8,958 bases of DNA from an uncultured Bacteroidota bacterium (GCA_903959115.1 CAJBVU010000247.1:1-8958); one strand, 5' to 3'. Counted from the first letter of the stretch, positions 1 through 7,345 are shown. Translations and numbers: made by a program. The notes: generated by a model from the letters alone, not told the origin.

Positions 1-546
1 CAACAGAATCCCCAAACTCCCCATGTAATAAAACATACCCCAATGCCAATGCCCAAAATGAAACCAAATAGCGAGCAATGGAATCATCGTTAACAAAGAG
101 GCCGAAACCTCTCTTACCACCGGCAATTTCTGCAACTTATGACTGTGAAACCAACAGAAAACCGTGTAACACAGAAAAAATACCATCACTTTTACCGATG
201 CCATCATCGCAAAAGCGACCGCCAGTAAATTCAAAACAACGTATAAATTGAGCAAACTCGACTCCCCCAACAATTTCCCTATGACCACCTGCTTTGGCTT
301 ATTCACCAAGTCCTTGTCCACATCGTAAAAGGCATTGATGATAAAGGCCGCAGCGACAGAAAAAATACTCGCTGCCACAATGCAATGCAGTTTAACATCG
401 TAGAAAACACGCCACAATTCATGCTGTGAAAATGTGAGCCAGAACAATAAATACTGGGAAGCGGCAATCAAAGCAAGGTTATACCATCGCACGACGCCCA
501 AAAGCAACAAAAACCTGGTGATGTATTTTTTTTGAATGCCGAACAT
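1..546 (-). CDS. UbiA-family prenyltransferase, N-terminal 182 residues (cut by window edge)
   Basis: Reading the reverse strand from the ATG at 546 gives 182 uninterrupted residues that run off the left edge, so the C-terminal part is missing. The product is very hydrophobic, with segments at about residues 10-40, 53-72, 98-116, 118-133 and 148-182, as expected of a multi-pass inner-membrane enzyme. The first Asp-rich motif of the UbiA superfamily is intact as NAFYDVDKD (71-79; N71, D75, D79), followed by NKPKQVVIGK (82-91); these bind the Mg-prenyl diphosphate. The second Asp-rich motif would lie outside the window. From memory, the NKPK..VVIGK block resembles Bacteroidota proteins annotated as geranylgeranylglycerol-phosphate geranylgeranyltransferase, but a menaquinone, heme or other UbiA prenyltransferase is possible. 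It starts 7 bases after the mevalonate kinase stop, so it is probably the last visible gene of the mevalonate operon and a user of its products. Family assignment is firm; acceptor substrate is inferred. Confidence 0.85.
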   Translation of the reverse strand, partial: MFGIQKKYITRFLLLLGVVRWYNLALIAASQYLLFWLTFSQHELWRVFYDVKLHCIVAASIFSVAAAFIINAFYDVDKDLVNKPKQVVIGKLLGESSLLNLYVVLNLLAVAFAMMASVKVMVFFLCYTVFCWFHSHKLQKLPVVREVSASLLTMIPLLAIWFHFGHWHWGMFYYMGSLGILL

Positions 547-553
547 GCAGTGA

Positions 554-1504
554 TTACATTTTGTAAATCACCTGCAATTTATGCGCTTTCAACAACGATT
601 GCGCTTTTTCAAAGTCTTGGGTAAAGCCCAATATAAAACCTCCTCCACCACTGCCACACAATTTCAAGTAATAATCTCCACTATCAATGCCTTCACGCCA
701 AACCTTTTCAAAATGATCGGGAATCATGGGCCTGAAATTATCCAACAACAACTGAGACAAGCCCTTTAAATGACCAAACAACTGAGAAGTATCGCCTTTC
801 AAAAACGATTTCACACAATCGTCGTTCTGCTTCTTCAGCTGGGTCTTAACCATATTCCTAAATCCATCGTCCTTCAAACGATTCAAGAATATCGAAACCA
901 TGTTCTGCGTTTTTCCTGGCGAACCCGAATTCATCAAAAAAATTGCGCCCTTGCCTTCTGCATTCTCTGTTGGGATGCCAACAGTACCCAAATCACCCTG
1001 ACCTTTGATAAGAATTGGCAAATTCAAGTAACAAATCAACGGATCCAAACCAGAGCTTTTTCCGTGAAAAAATGATTCCAGAGTGGCCAATGTAGACTTA
1101 AGTTTCTTCAAGTTATCTCCAACCATCACATCAGACTGATTCAATGGCGATAACGAATACTTGGCATATAAAGCAGCAACCAAAGCGCCCGAACTTCCCA
1201 CGCCAAAACCCTGTGGGATGCTACTATCAAAAAATAAACCCGAATCTAAATCGGCTTTTAACTGACCAAAATCTATTGTGCAAGGAAGATCACCGGCATT
1301 GCGCAACAACTCCAAATGAGAAACAAATTGTCTGATGCTCTCATTCGAATTTTTCTGCACTTCATTAAGATCTTTTGCAAAATCAAAATTGCCTTTGAAA
1401 AAATGATAAGGAATACTCAAACCCATCGAATCTTCGATGATCCCATATTCGCCAAACAACAAAATCTTGGCGTAATAGAGTGAGTCTTTTATCATTTCTC
1501 CCAT
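554..1504 (-). CDS. mvk: Mevalonate kinase-like GHMP kinase
   Basis: A 316-residue cytosolic GHMP-superfamily kinase, most likely transferring phosphate from ATP to mevalonate to give 5-phosphomevalonate. The N-terminal motif is YAKILLFGEYGII (11-23), the mevalonate kinase form of the substrate-binding strand. The ATP-binding motif 2 is IPQGFGVGSSGALVAALY (96-113). A mevalonate kinase-type block, ESFFHGKSSGLDP (143-155), carries the likely catalytic Asp (D154). Motif 3 is LKLCGSGGGGFILGF (280-294). Length suits bacterial mevalonate kinases. The ATG at 1504 begins 3 bases after the mvaD stop; an alternative ATG lies three codons in (1495), and neither has a convincing ribosome binding site. 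It lies between mvaD and the UbiA gene in a tight co-oriented run. The alternative is that this enzyme phosphorylates phosphomevalonate and the GYDIA kinase is the mevalonate kinase; the HG..SG.DP block favours mevalonate kinase. Confidence 0.85.
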   Translation of the reverse strand: MGEMIKDSLYYAKILLFGEYGIIEDSMGLSIPYHFFKGNFDFAKDLNEVQKNSNESIRQFVSHLELLRNAGDLPCTIDFGQLKADLDSGLFFDSSIPQGFGVGSSGALVAALYAKYSLSPLNQSDVMVGDNLKKLKSTLATLESFFHGKSSGLDPLICYLNLPILIKGQGDLGTVGIPTENAEGKGAIFLMNSGSPGKTQNMVSIFLNRLKDDGFRNMVKTQLKKQNDDCVKSFLKGDTSQLFGHLKGLSQLLLDNFRPMIPDHFEKVWREGIDSGDYYLKLCGSGGGGFILGFTQDFEKAQSLLKAHKLQVIYKM

Positions 1505-1507
1505 TTT

Positions 1508-2575
1508 TTACAATTGAACCGGACGTTTTCCAGTATTACTACAAAGATACTGTCCATTTTTGCAATAAGGTAACAACGTATTATTCACAAAGTTCATCAC
1601 TGTCTCTTCGATTTTTCCGTCGTAAAGGAAGTGTACATTGGCACCCGCATCCAAAGTGAAGCAAATCGACAAACCCGTTTGTTCGCGGAAACGCCAAATT
1701 TCTTCGATAATCGCCAATGTATTGGGTCGCATCAACACGTAATACGGAATCGATGTCATCATCATGCTGTGCAGCTGCAACGCCTCAGATTCAACAATTT
1801 CTATAAACGATTTTACATCGCCATGCTTCATCGCCGATGCGATGCCTTCTAAATTCCTCTGCGCCTGACCAAACCGAGCTTCGGCATAAGGATGATTTGT
1901 AAGCAAAGCATGTCCGGCTGTGCTACTCACCGACTTTTCACCATCGTCAACAATCAAAACCACATCTTTCCAATTAGAGAGACTGGGATGCGTTTCAAAA
2001 TCCAATTCAACCGCAAACAAATCGCTACTGCCAGCAACTGCAGGTGTTTCACCCCAAACGGCGGGTTTAGCGAACATGGAACGACAGGCGCTGCCGGAAC
2101 CGATGCGCGACAAATAGCTTGAACGTTGCCAAAAATTCATTCCGCCAACTAAGGTCTGCAAGGACGTATCGCCCAATAGCAGTTGTTCAATATGCGCCAA
2201 ACAAAGGCTCAACGCACCAAAACCCGCAGCAGAACTTGCGATACCGGTGCCGTGAGGGAAATTATTTTGCGAATCTATATACAGTGTAAAATCCACCAAC
2301 CACGGACAGTCGGATGCTATTTTTGTCAAAAAACTGGCAATTTTGGGCTCAAACGACGGCTTCGGCTCACCGGCAAGGGTAAATACAAAAGCTTGATCAT
2401 TTTCCCGAGGCAGGGCCTGCACAATTGTAGAGGCATACAAATCACCCAAACTCCAACTAATGCTAGGATTCGCTGGCAATTGTACTCCACCGTTTTTCTT
2501 GCCCCAATATTTCACCAAAGCGATGTTCGATGGACATTGGTAACCCACACGTATCGATGTAACATTATTATCCAT
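1508..2575 (-). CDS. mvaD: Diphosphomevalonate decarboxylase
   Basis: Catalyses ATP-dependent decarboxylation of 5-diphosphomevalonate to isopentenyl diphosphate, the last step of the mevalonate pathway, in the cytosol. From the ATG at 2575 the protein has 355 residues, a little above the usual 300-340. Diagnostic blocks are CPSNIALVKYWGK (14-26), the ATP-binding NNFPHGTGIASSAAGFGAL (104-122), SRIGSGSACRSMF (156-168), and FTLDAGANVH (306-315), whose Asp (D309) corresponds to the catalytic aspartate of the family. The reading frame also has a TTG three codons upstream (2584), giving 358 residues; I prefer the ATG because it is a stronger start codon and nothing conserved lies before it. It begins 22 bases after the GYDIA kinase stop and ends 3 bases before the mevalonate kinase. 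All family-specific residues that I can identify are present, so this should be an active enzyme. Confidence 0.95.
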   Translation of the reverse strand: MDNNVTSIRVGYQCPSNIALVKYWGKKNGGVQLPANPSISWSLGDLYASTIVQALPRENDQAFVFTLAGEPKPSFEPKIASFLTKIASDCPWLVDFTLYIDSQNNFPHGTGIASSAAGFGALSLCLAHIEQLLLGDTSLQTLVGGMNFWQRSSYLSRIGSGSACRSMFAKPAVWGETPAVAGSSDLFAVELDFETHPSLSNWKDVVLIVDDGEKSVSSTAGHALLTNHPYAEARFGQAQRNLEGIASAMKHGDVKSFIEIVESEALQLHSMMMTSIPYYVLMRPNTLAIIEEIWRFREQTGLSICFTLDAGANVHFLYDGKIEETVMNFVNNTLLPYCKNGQYLCSNTGKRPVQL

Positions 2576-2597
2576 TTGCCTCAATTTAAAAAGTCAT

Positions 2598-3536
2598 TTA
2601 ACTCACAACAATATCATTCCAAGAAATGATTTGATATTTCTTTAAAGCTTCGCGCTCACTTTCTTCAATAACATCGTTAATCAATAACATATCTCCACCC
2701 CAAGCACCCAACCACTTACACAAACCCCCTTTTATGGGTTGAAATTTAAAATGCTGGTATGGCGTTTCAAGCTCCAAGCTCATCGCCAAAATGGCCTGCC
2801 ACATTTCTAGTCCCGCCTCTAACATAGGCACTTGATTGGCCAATTTCACCGCGGCGCATACTTGTTGCAACTGATGCATCAAGAAATCATCATTTTTCAT
2901 CGCAGTTAGCTTGGCTTTCACATCGCTTAACGCACTTCTGCTATTTTGCTTTTTGCCCAAGAAAACGATCTTCCATTTATTAGTGAGGTCCGATGACAAA
3001 CTCCATTTATCCCAATTCGCCACCTCCCCATTTTTCCAAAAAACCAATCCTTTGCCCAACTCAGCCACGGCCACATCATATCCACTACCGCCAAATACCT
3101 TTTGCTGCACTATCTGCGCATCGAGTCCCGCGAATCTCGCAAAGTTGGCTACCATCGTACTGGAACTACCCAAACCGCTACTGCGCTCAAACTCCAATTG
3201 GGTTTCAATGCGATATGATTTACCTTTCTTCCAAAACCCCTCTGCGACCATACAAAGCATCGAATGAAGCACTTCTCTGGAACGATCTCGCTCACTGGAT
3301 TTTTCCGCCTCTGCTGGCATCGTTTCCAATGGCAAGGCGAAACTCTCATTCATCCAAGTGTTGCCATTTTTCTCCTTGGCCTCCCAAATCAAACGATCGC
3401 CGCCACCCGGAGAATCAAACTCCCAAACAAACATCCACTGACCGGGCACAACAGGAATCGCCAAAGCTTCAACGCCAACGGTGACAGCGTATTCGCCGCA
3501 GAGCATTATTTTACCGGGTGAAAAGTAAGATTTCAA
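2598..3536 (-). CDS. GYDIA-family GHMP kinase, candidate phosphomevalonate kinase
   Basis: A 312-residue GHMP-superfamily kinase of the Bacteroidota group named for a GYDIA motif, here GGSGYDVAVAE (149-159). The N-terminus YFSPGKIMLCGEYAV (4-18) is the substrate-binding strand. The ATP loop is ERSSGLGSSSTMVANFA (117-133). The third motif is the unusual LGAWGGDMLL (276-285) in place of the common GxGxGG form. The gene lies between HMG-CoA reductase and diphosphomevalonate decarboxylase, and no canonical phosphomevalonate kinase is present. I therefore infer that it phosphorylates 5-phosphomevalonate; mevalonate kinase activity is the alternative. The frame has no ATG before the SPGK motif: an in-frame TAA at 3546-3548 limits it, and the only plausible start is TTG at 3536, five bases after the mvaA stop. 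The first internal ATG (codon 11) would delete the substrate-binding motif. Family membership is firm; the exact reaction is inferred from context. Confidence 0.85.
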   Translation of the reverse strand: MKSYFSPGKIMLCGEYAVTVGVEALAIPVVPGQWMFVWEFDSPGGGDRLIWEAKEKNGNTWMNESFALPLETMPAEAEKSSERDRSREVLHSMLCMVAEGFWKKGKSYRIETQLEFERSSGLGSSSTMVANFARFAGLDAQIVQQKVFGGSGYDVAVAELGKGLVFWKNGEVANWDKWSLSSDLTNKWKIVFLGKKQNSRSALSDVKAKLTAMKNDDFLMHQLQQVCAAVKLANQVPMLEAGLEMWQAILAMSLELETPYQHFKFQPIKGGLCKWLGAWGGDMLLINDVIEESEREALKKYQIISWNDIVVS

Positions 3537-3541
3537 AAGTC

Positions 3542-4888
3542 TTAATTATTTTTATTCGAACCTCCCGCAGACAAACCCCTCACCCGCATAAATGCCTCCA
3601 CTGCCGCAGAATGACTCACAACCTTATCCTTAAAATGCGCAACGATTTCTTCCTTCTCCGCGTCTGTAGCCTCCAACTGATTTAAAATATTAAGCAGATG
3701 CATCTTCATGTGACCCTTCTGAATCCCCGAAGTAATCAAAGATCGAACCGCACTAAAATTCTGTGCTAAACCAGCCACAGCAGTAATCTGCATCAATTCA
3801 TTGGCTGATGGATACCCCAACAACTCATGTGCAAATCTCACCATGGGATGCAAGTTGGTAATTCCACCCACAGTACCAATACTCAATGGCAACTCAATCC
3901 AAAAATGAAACGCATCACCCACAATTGAGGCATGGGTTAAACTGGTATATTTCCCATCCTTCGCTGCATATGCGTGTGCACAGGCCTCCGTGGCCCTAAA
4001 ATCATTGCCCGTAGCGATAATTACTGAGTCGATCCCATTCATGATCCCTTTGTTATGCGTCACCGCCCGATAAGGTTCCACCGATGCGATGCGTATAGCT
4101 CTGCAAAACTTTTCCGCAAACTCGAGATTCCCAATGCCACTACCCTCCTCAATCTCTGAAATCTTACAACTCACCTCAGCCCTCACCAAACACTCCGGCG
4201 TAAAATTGCTCAAAATGCTCATCACCACCTGCAAAGGAGCATCGCCGAGGTCAGCAGCATGTTCGGCCGCCAAGTCCCTCAAGGTCTGCGCAAACGACTC
4301 CAAACAACTATTAATAAAATTGGCACCCATGCTATCGCAGGTCTCAAAACGAGCCTCCACTTGATAATAGCCGGGTTCCAAATCTGTCTTGTCTTTCAAC
4401 TCCAAACTCATCACACCGCCGCCCCTAGCCCTCATATTCTTTGTGATGCTTTCCGTATTTTCAAAAAAACGATGCTTATTCTCTTCAAAAACACGATATA
4501 GCCCATCCACGTTGGAGCCTTCCCAAATAAAATGGACATGCCCAACCTTCACCATGCTAATCACATTGGCCCTAAATCCGCCTCTATCAATCCAAAAGTT
4601 CGCCGCCTTAGCCGCAGCAGCCACCACTGAACTCTCCTCAATCGCCAATGGAATGGCATACATCTTCCCGTTAATCAAGAAATTGGGTGCCACGCCAAAA
4701 GGAATGTAATAGTTGCTGATGGTGTTCTCAATGAATTCATCGTGCAACTTCTGCACCTCCGGCTGATTGTGCCAATATCCCTCCAACATTTCCATGGTGG
4801 ATGAAGCATCTGAAGTGTAATTATTGACAAGCCACTCAATTTTGGCCCCTTTACTTAATTTACTGAATCCTTTGACCGGTTTAATCAT
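3542..4888 (-). CDS. mvaA: Class II hydroxymethylglutaryl-CoA reductase
   Basis: Interconverts HMG-CoA and mevalonate with NAD(P)H; here, in a biosynthetic operon, it should make mevalonate. The 448 residues fit the bacterial class II enzymes, with no membrane domain. Recognisable blocks are IPLAIEESSVVAAAAKAA (79-96) with the catalytic Glu (E84 or E85), CDSMGANFIN (184-193) of the nucleotide-binding small domain, THNKGIMNGID (277-287) with the catalytic Lys K280, GNDFRATEACAHAYA (294-308) with the catalytic Asp D296, SIGTVGG (336-342), and the C-terminal flap GIQKGHMKMH (388-397) with the catalytic His H393. All catalytic residues are therefore present. The ATG at 4888 overlaps the fni stop in an ATGA arrangement, which suggests translational coupling. 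HMG-CoA synthase, which makes its substrate, is not in this window. Cofactor preference (NADH or NADPH) cannot be read reliably from the sequence. Confidence 0.96.
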   Translation of the reverse strand: MIKPVKGFSKLSKGAKIEWLVNNYTSDASSTMEMLEGYWHNQPEVQKLHDEFIENTISNYYIPFGVAPNFLINGKMYAIPLAIEESSVVAAAAKAANFWIDRGGFRANVISMVKVGHVHFIWEGSNVDGLYRVFEENKHRFFENTESITKNMRARGGGVMSLELKDKTDLEPGYYQVEARFETCDSMGANFINSCLESFAQTLRDLAAEHAADLGDAPLQVVMSILSNFTPECLVRAEVSCKISEIEEGSGIGNLEFAEKFCRAIRIASVEPYRAVTHNKGIMNGIDSVIIATGNDFRATEACAHAYAAKDGKYTSLTHASIVGDAFHFWIELPLSIGTVGGITNLHPMVRFAHELLGYPSANELMQITAVAGLAQNFSAVRSLITSGIQKGHMKMHLLNILNQLEATDAEKEEIVAHFKDKVVSHSAAVEAFMRVRGLSAGGSNKNN

Positions 4889-5898
4889 GCGTTCTCTTTC
4901 AAAGTTAAATAGGTATATGCCAAAGCCAACCCCTTAATCTGGGCCTCAACAAATTGATTTAAAGCATCTTCCCCTTCCAATGCATACTTTAAAAAAGGCG
5001 ATGCTTGGGCATACAAAGACGACATTTGTAATTTTTGGAGATGGTAATACCCATCCAAGAAATTCGAAATCCCACCCGAAACAATGATGCGCTTACACTG
5101 GACCTTATTGCCCAATTTCGCCGCGATTGCGTTTACCCAGGGTGTCATTTCTTCTGCGGTATGTCCCACATGCTGAACGGGCTCCAAAAGGCCACGCTCT
5201 AATGATTCACGACGTAAATTCTCTAATTTGCTAAAATTCGTCCCCCCGAAAGCGCCATAATCCAGTGCTTCCAAGGGCAATTGCAATAATGCTTCTAAAC
5301 TCTTTGGTCCAAATCCTTGTCCAACCTCTTTTACGATGATCGGAAAATTCACTGCATCCAAAACTCTCTGCACAGTCTCTATGGGCGACAATTCAAATCG
5401 ATCGCCTTCGGGTTGCATCCACTCCTGCAACGGATTGACATGTACTATCAAACCATTGGCTTGCAAACGATTCACCATATCGATGAGCTTTTGCATTTGA
5501 TTTAATGCAATCAACTCTTCAATTTGTGCGATGCCTAAATTGGCAAACAAAGGCTGTTCACCAATGTGCTTTCGAATATCAAAATCGTTTGAAAACGTCG
5601 AATTTTCCAGAACTGGCCTACACGAGCCCAAGCCCATACCCAAACCATGATTTTTGCATGCTTCGGCCAATAACAGATTGATTTTTCCGGCCAACTCCGC
5701 ACCGCCCGTCATGCTGCTAATCCAAATGGGAGCAAGCATCAATGCGCCGGCAATCTCAACTTGGGGAATTACATCCAGTGTGGGATGTGCCGCCAACATA
5801 GGTTCGTAATAAAACCTTCGATCAACGTCGCTCAACTGCGCTTCAAAAGCCAATTGAATGTGGTCTAACTTTCGGGAACTAATGGTAGAATTTGTCAC
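4885..5898 (-). CDS. fni: Type 2 isopentenyl-diphosphate delta-isomerase (FMN-dependent)
   Basis: Isomerises IPP and DMAPP using reduced FMN and Mg; cytosolic TIM-barrel enzyme. The 337-residue product shows RKLDHIQLA (9-17) near the N-terminus, ISSMTGGAE (60-68), GLGSCRPVLEN (89-99), the Mg/substrate block HVNPLQEW (153-160; Q158 and E159), the FMN-binding IVKEVGQGFG (188-197), FGGTNFSKLE (217-226) and the phosphate-binding VSGGIS (273-278). The last blocks differ from the textbook forms (GGTSW; SGGIRNGLD), so this is a divergent branch but with the core residues kept. The start is GTG at 5898: an in-frame TAA lies five codons upstream and no other normal start codon precedes RKLDH. The ATG of mvaA overlaps its stop. 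It is the first gene after a 56-base gap that carries a promoter-like element, so it probably opens the mevalonate operon. Confidence 0.93.
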   Translation of the reverse strand: MTNSTISSRKLDHIQLAFEAQLSDVDRRFYYEPMLAAHPTLDVIPQVEIAGALMLAPIWISSMTGGAELAGKINLLLAEACKNHGLGMGLGSCRPVLENSTFSNDFDIRKHIGEQPLFANLGIAQIEELIALNQMQKLIDMVNRLQANGLIVHVNPLQEWMQPEGDRFELSPIETVQRVLDAVNFPIIVKEVGQGFGPKSLEALLQLPLEALDYGAFGGTNFSKLENLRRESLERGLLEPVQHVGHTAEEMTPWVNAIAAKLGNKVQCKRIIVSGGISNFLDGYYHLQKLQMSSLYAQASPFLKYALEGEDALNQFVEAQIKGLALAYTYLTLKENA

Positions 5899-5905
5899 GG
5901 CAATG

Positions 5906-5913
5906 CAAAGTTA
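5906..5913 (-). promoter_or_regulatory. Candidate -7 promoter element of the mevalonate operon
   Basis: On the minus strand this reads TAACTTTG, an exact match to the Bacteroidota -7 consensus TAnnTTTG, followed by C as is common. It lies in the only gap over 25 bases among the nine co-oriented genes. A TTTG-like -33 element is not visible at the expected distance upstream, which lowers confidence. Only seven bases separate it from the GTG start of fni, so transcription would begin at or just before the start codon. Confidence 0.42.
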
Positions 5914-5914
5914 A

Positions 5915-5925
5915 CGATTAAATCG
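5915..5925. promoter_or_regulatory. Short palindrome next to the fni -7 element, possible operator
   Basis: CGATTAAATCG is a perfect palindrome of 5-base arms around one central base, ending two bases upstream of the candidate TAACTTTG element. It sits where a regulator could block sigma-factor binding. Palindromes this short occur by chance, so this is a position-based guess only. Confidence 0.15.
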
Positions 5926-5954
5926 CCGCTTTGTTTTCCTTTTGCCCTCCGCTA

Positions 5955-6356
5955 TCAACCCAACTTAGGATTGCTTTTATGTCGATCCGCGTCCCGAACT
6001 GTCCGCTTTTCCATCCCCCGATGAAACGCCTTCGTTAAATCAACACCCGTTTGATTGGCCAAACAAATCAACACAAATAACACATCAGACATTTCGTCGG
6101 CGAGCGCTTCAGGACCTTGCTTTTCTCCAGATTTAAAGGATTGGTCGCCGTAGCTCCTCGACATCAATCGGGCCAATTCACCCACTTCTTCCATTAAAAC
6201 GGCGGTGTTGGTGAGTTCGGAGAAATATCGAACACCAACGGTTTTTATCCAACGATCTACCATAGCCTGGGCATCGACCAAAGTAATGGATTCTACAGGC
6301 TGTTCGCGAGTATCAGGCGTTTCGTTTGGATTGGAATGTGGCGTTTCTTCTAACAT
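5955..6356 (-). CDS. MazG-like nucleotide pyrophosphohydrolase
   Basis: A 133-residue all-alpha NTP pyrophosphohydrolase of the MazG-like superfamily, expected to hydrolyse (possibly non-canonical) nucleoside triphosphates to NMP and pyrophosphate in the cytosol. The metal-binding acidic residues are visible: MEEVGELARLM (55-65; E56, E57, E60) and ADEMSDVLFVLICLANQTG (86-104; E88, D91). The C-terminal block EKRTVRDADRHKSNPKL (116-132) is typical of the small single-domain Bacteroidota members. About 25 residues before SITLVDAQ (23-30) are Pro/Glu/Thr-rich and look like an extension that homologues lack, so translation might start further in. An in-frame TTG lies directly before the chosen ATG (6359). 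It begins 12 bases after the kynA stop, suggesting co-transcription, and is followed by the 56-base gap before fni. Nothing links it biochemically to its neighbours. Confidence 0.88.
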   Translation of the reverse strand: MLEETPHSNPNETPDTREQPVESITLVDAQAMVDRWIKTVGVRYFSELTNTAVLMEEVGELARLMSRSYGDQSFKSGEKQGPEALADEMSDVLFVLICLANQTGVDLTKAFHRGMEKRTVRDADRHKSNPKLG

Positions 6357-6368
6357 CAAAACAATAGA

Positions 6369-7322
6369 TTAGCGTATCAACTGCTCTTCCACCCAACCTT
6401 TACCCCAATTCTGAAGTTCTTCTTCACTCCAAAGTCCTGGAAACGAAACGATTTTTTGAAAGCGTGGAGGTAAAAATTTCTGCCAGTTGGTACCACCGGT
6501 TGCGGGGGCATCGCTGCCTGACTCCGACTTTGCAAGATATCGAACGGCTGAGCGATAGTGCGATAGTCTCCAATTGACATTCAGACAAGTATCTAACATG
6601 CGAAATTCTTCGCGAAGCTCGTCGGTAAATTGTCCCAACGAAATAAGCTTTTGCGCCATTTGCCAAAGGTTATTGTCTTGCCATTTGGTGGCCCATTGTA
6701 AAAACTGATCTTGGTAAGCGTCTTCAAACTGTGTTAACGTGAGCGTTTTCTTACCTGTTTCGGCAACCACAGCACCTTGTTTCCAATAGATGGCGTTGTA
6801 TTGCGTCTCTAAATCCTGCCCTGTCAAGCCCTCGCGTTGCTCGGCCAATGCTAGGTTATTCAAATCCGTAAAGGCCATTTCAATCAATCGGAACTGCGCA
6901 CTCTGAAACCCACTAGCAGGCAGCAAAGCCATTCGAAACTTCAAAAACTGCTCCTTTTCCATTCCATCAATCATGATATCGAAGGAATAAATCAGGTTGT
7001 TAAAATATCTGCGAATCCTACTCAACTTATCCGCGAATCGCTTTGCGCCCAAGTTCACAACGCGCATTTGCTCCAACTCGTGAAGAATCAACTTAAAATA
7101 CAATTCAGTAATTTGGTGATACCCGATAAAAATCATTTCATCCGGCACATCTGTTTTTGGCTGTTGCAAACTCAACAACGCATCCACTGCGATGTATCGC
7201 CAATAGGGCTCGTAATTGCCAATCAAAAGCCCTTCTAGATAATCATTGATATTCTGACCGCTGGCTTCAAATTTGACCTTCAATTCGGCGATCAATGCTT
7301 CTGTCTTTTCTACTGGTTCCAT
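6369..7322 (-). CDS. kynA: Tryptophan 2,3-dioxygenase
   Basis: Haem enzyme that opens the indole ring of L-tryptophan to give N-formylkynurenine, the first step of the kynurenine pathway; cytosolic, normally a tetramer. The 317 residues contain YIAVDALLSLQQP (43-55), EMIFIGYHQITELYFKLIL (62-80) with the active-site His H69, FLKFRMALLPASGFQSAQFR (126-145) with R130 expected to bind the substrate carboxylate, and WRLSHYRSAVRYL (251-263) with the likely haem-ligand His H255. The substrate loop reads ATGGTNW (274-280), where many family members have GTGGSSG, and the segment before it is longer and richer in Ser/Asp than usual. It starts with ATG at 7322, 23 bases after the rfbC stop, and is 12 bases from the MazG-like gene. 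No other kynurenine-pathway gene is in the window. The family assignment is secure. Confidence 0.94.
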   Translation of the reverse strand: MEPVEKTEALIAELKVKFEASGQNINDYLEGLLIGNYEPYWRYIAVDALLSLQQPKTDVPDEMIFIGYHQITELYFKLILHELEQMRVVNLGAKRFADKLSRIRRYFNNLIYSFDIMIDGMEKEQFLKFRMALLPASGFQSAQFRLIEMAFTDLNNLALAEQREGLTGQDLETQYNAIYWKQGAVVAETGKKTLTLTQFEDAYQDQFLQWATKWQDNNLWQMAQKLISLGQFTDELREEFRMLDTCLNVNWRLSHYRSAVRYLAKSESGSDAPATGGTNWQKFLPPRFQKIVSFPGLWSEEELQNWGKGWVEEQLIR

Positions 7323-7345
7323 GGTTAATTCGTCAAAACTGATAA

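Noticed and set aside
1..546. Left end as a gene-free stretch
   Set aside because: The minus strand reads through without a stop from the ATG at 546 to the edge and carries the UbiA Asp-rich motif, so it is a cut-off gene rather than intergenic DNA.
2576..2584. TTG start of mvaD three codons upstream
   Set aside because: The ATG at 2575 is a stronger start codon and no conserved residue lies in the three added codons; not excluded experimentally.
2183..2629. Plus-strand open frame of 148 codons
   Set aside because: It lies antisense to mvaD, which has every family motif in its own frame; the antisense product is rich in Arg, Cys and Thr with no recognisable motif.
2993..3484. Plus-strand open frame of 163 codons
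   Set aside because: It is antisense to the GYDIA kinase, and its product is rich in Pro, Ser, His and Arg without domain features, typical of a shadow frame.
5899..5954. Possible intrinsic terminator between the MazG-like gene and fni
   Set aside because: No GC-rich stem followed by a T-run is present on the minus strand; the only symmetry is the 11-base AT-rich palindrome at 5915-5925.
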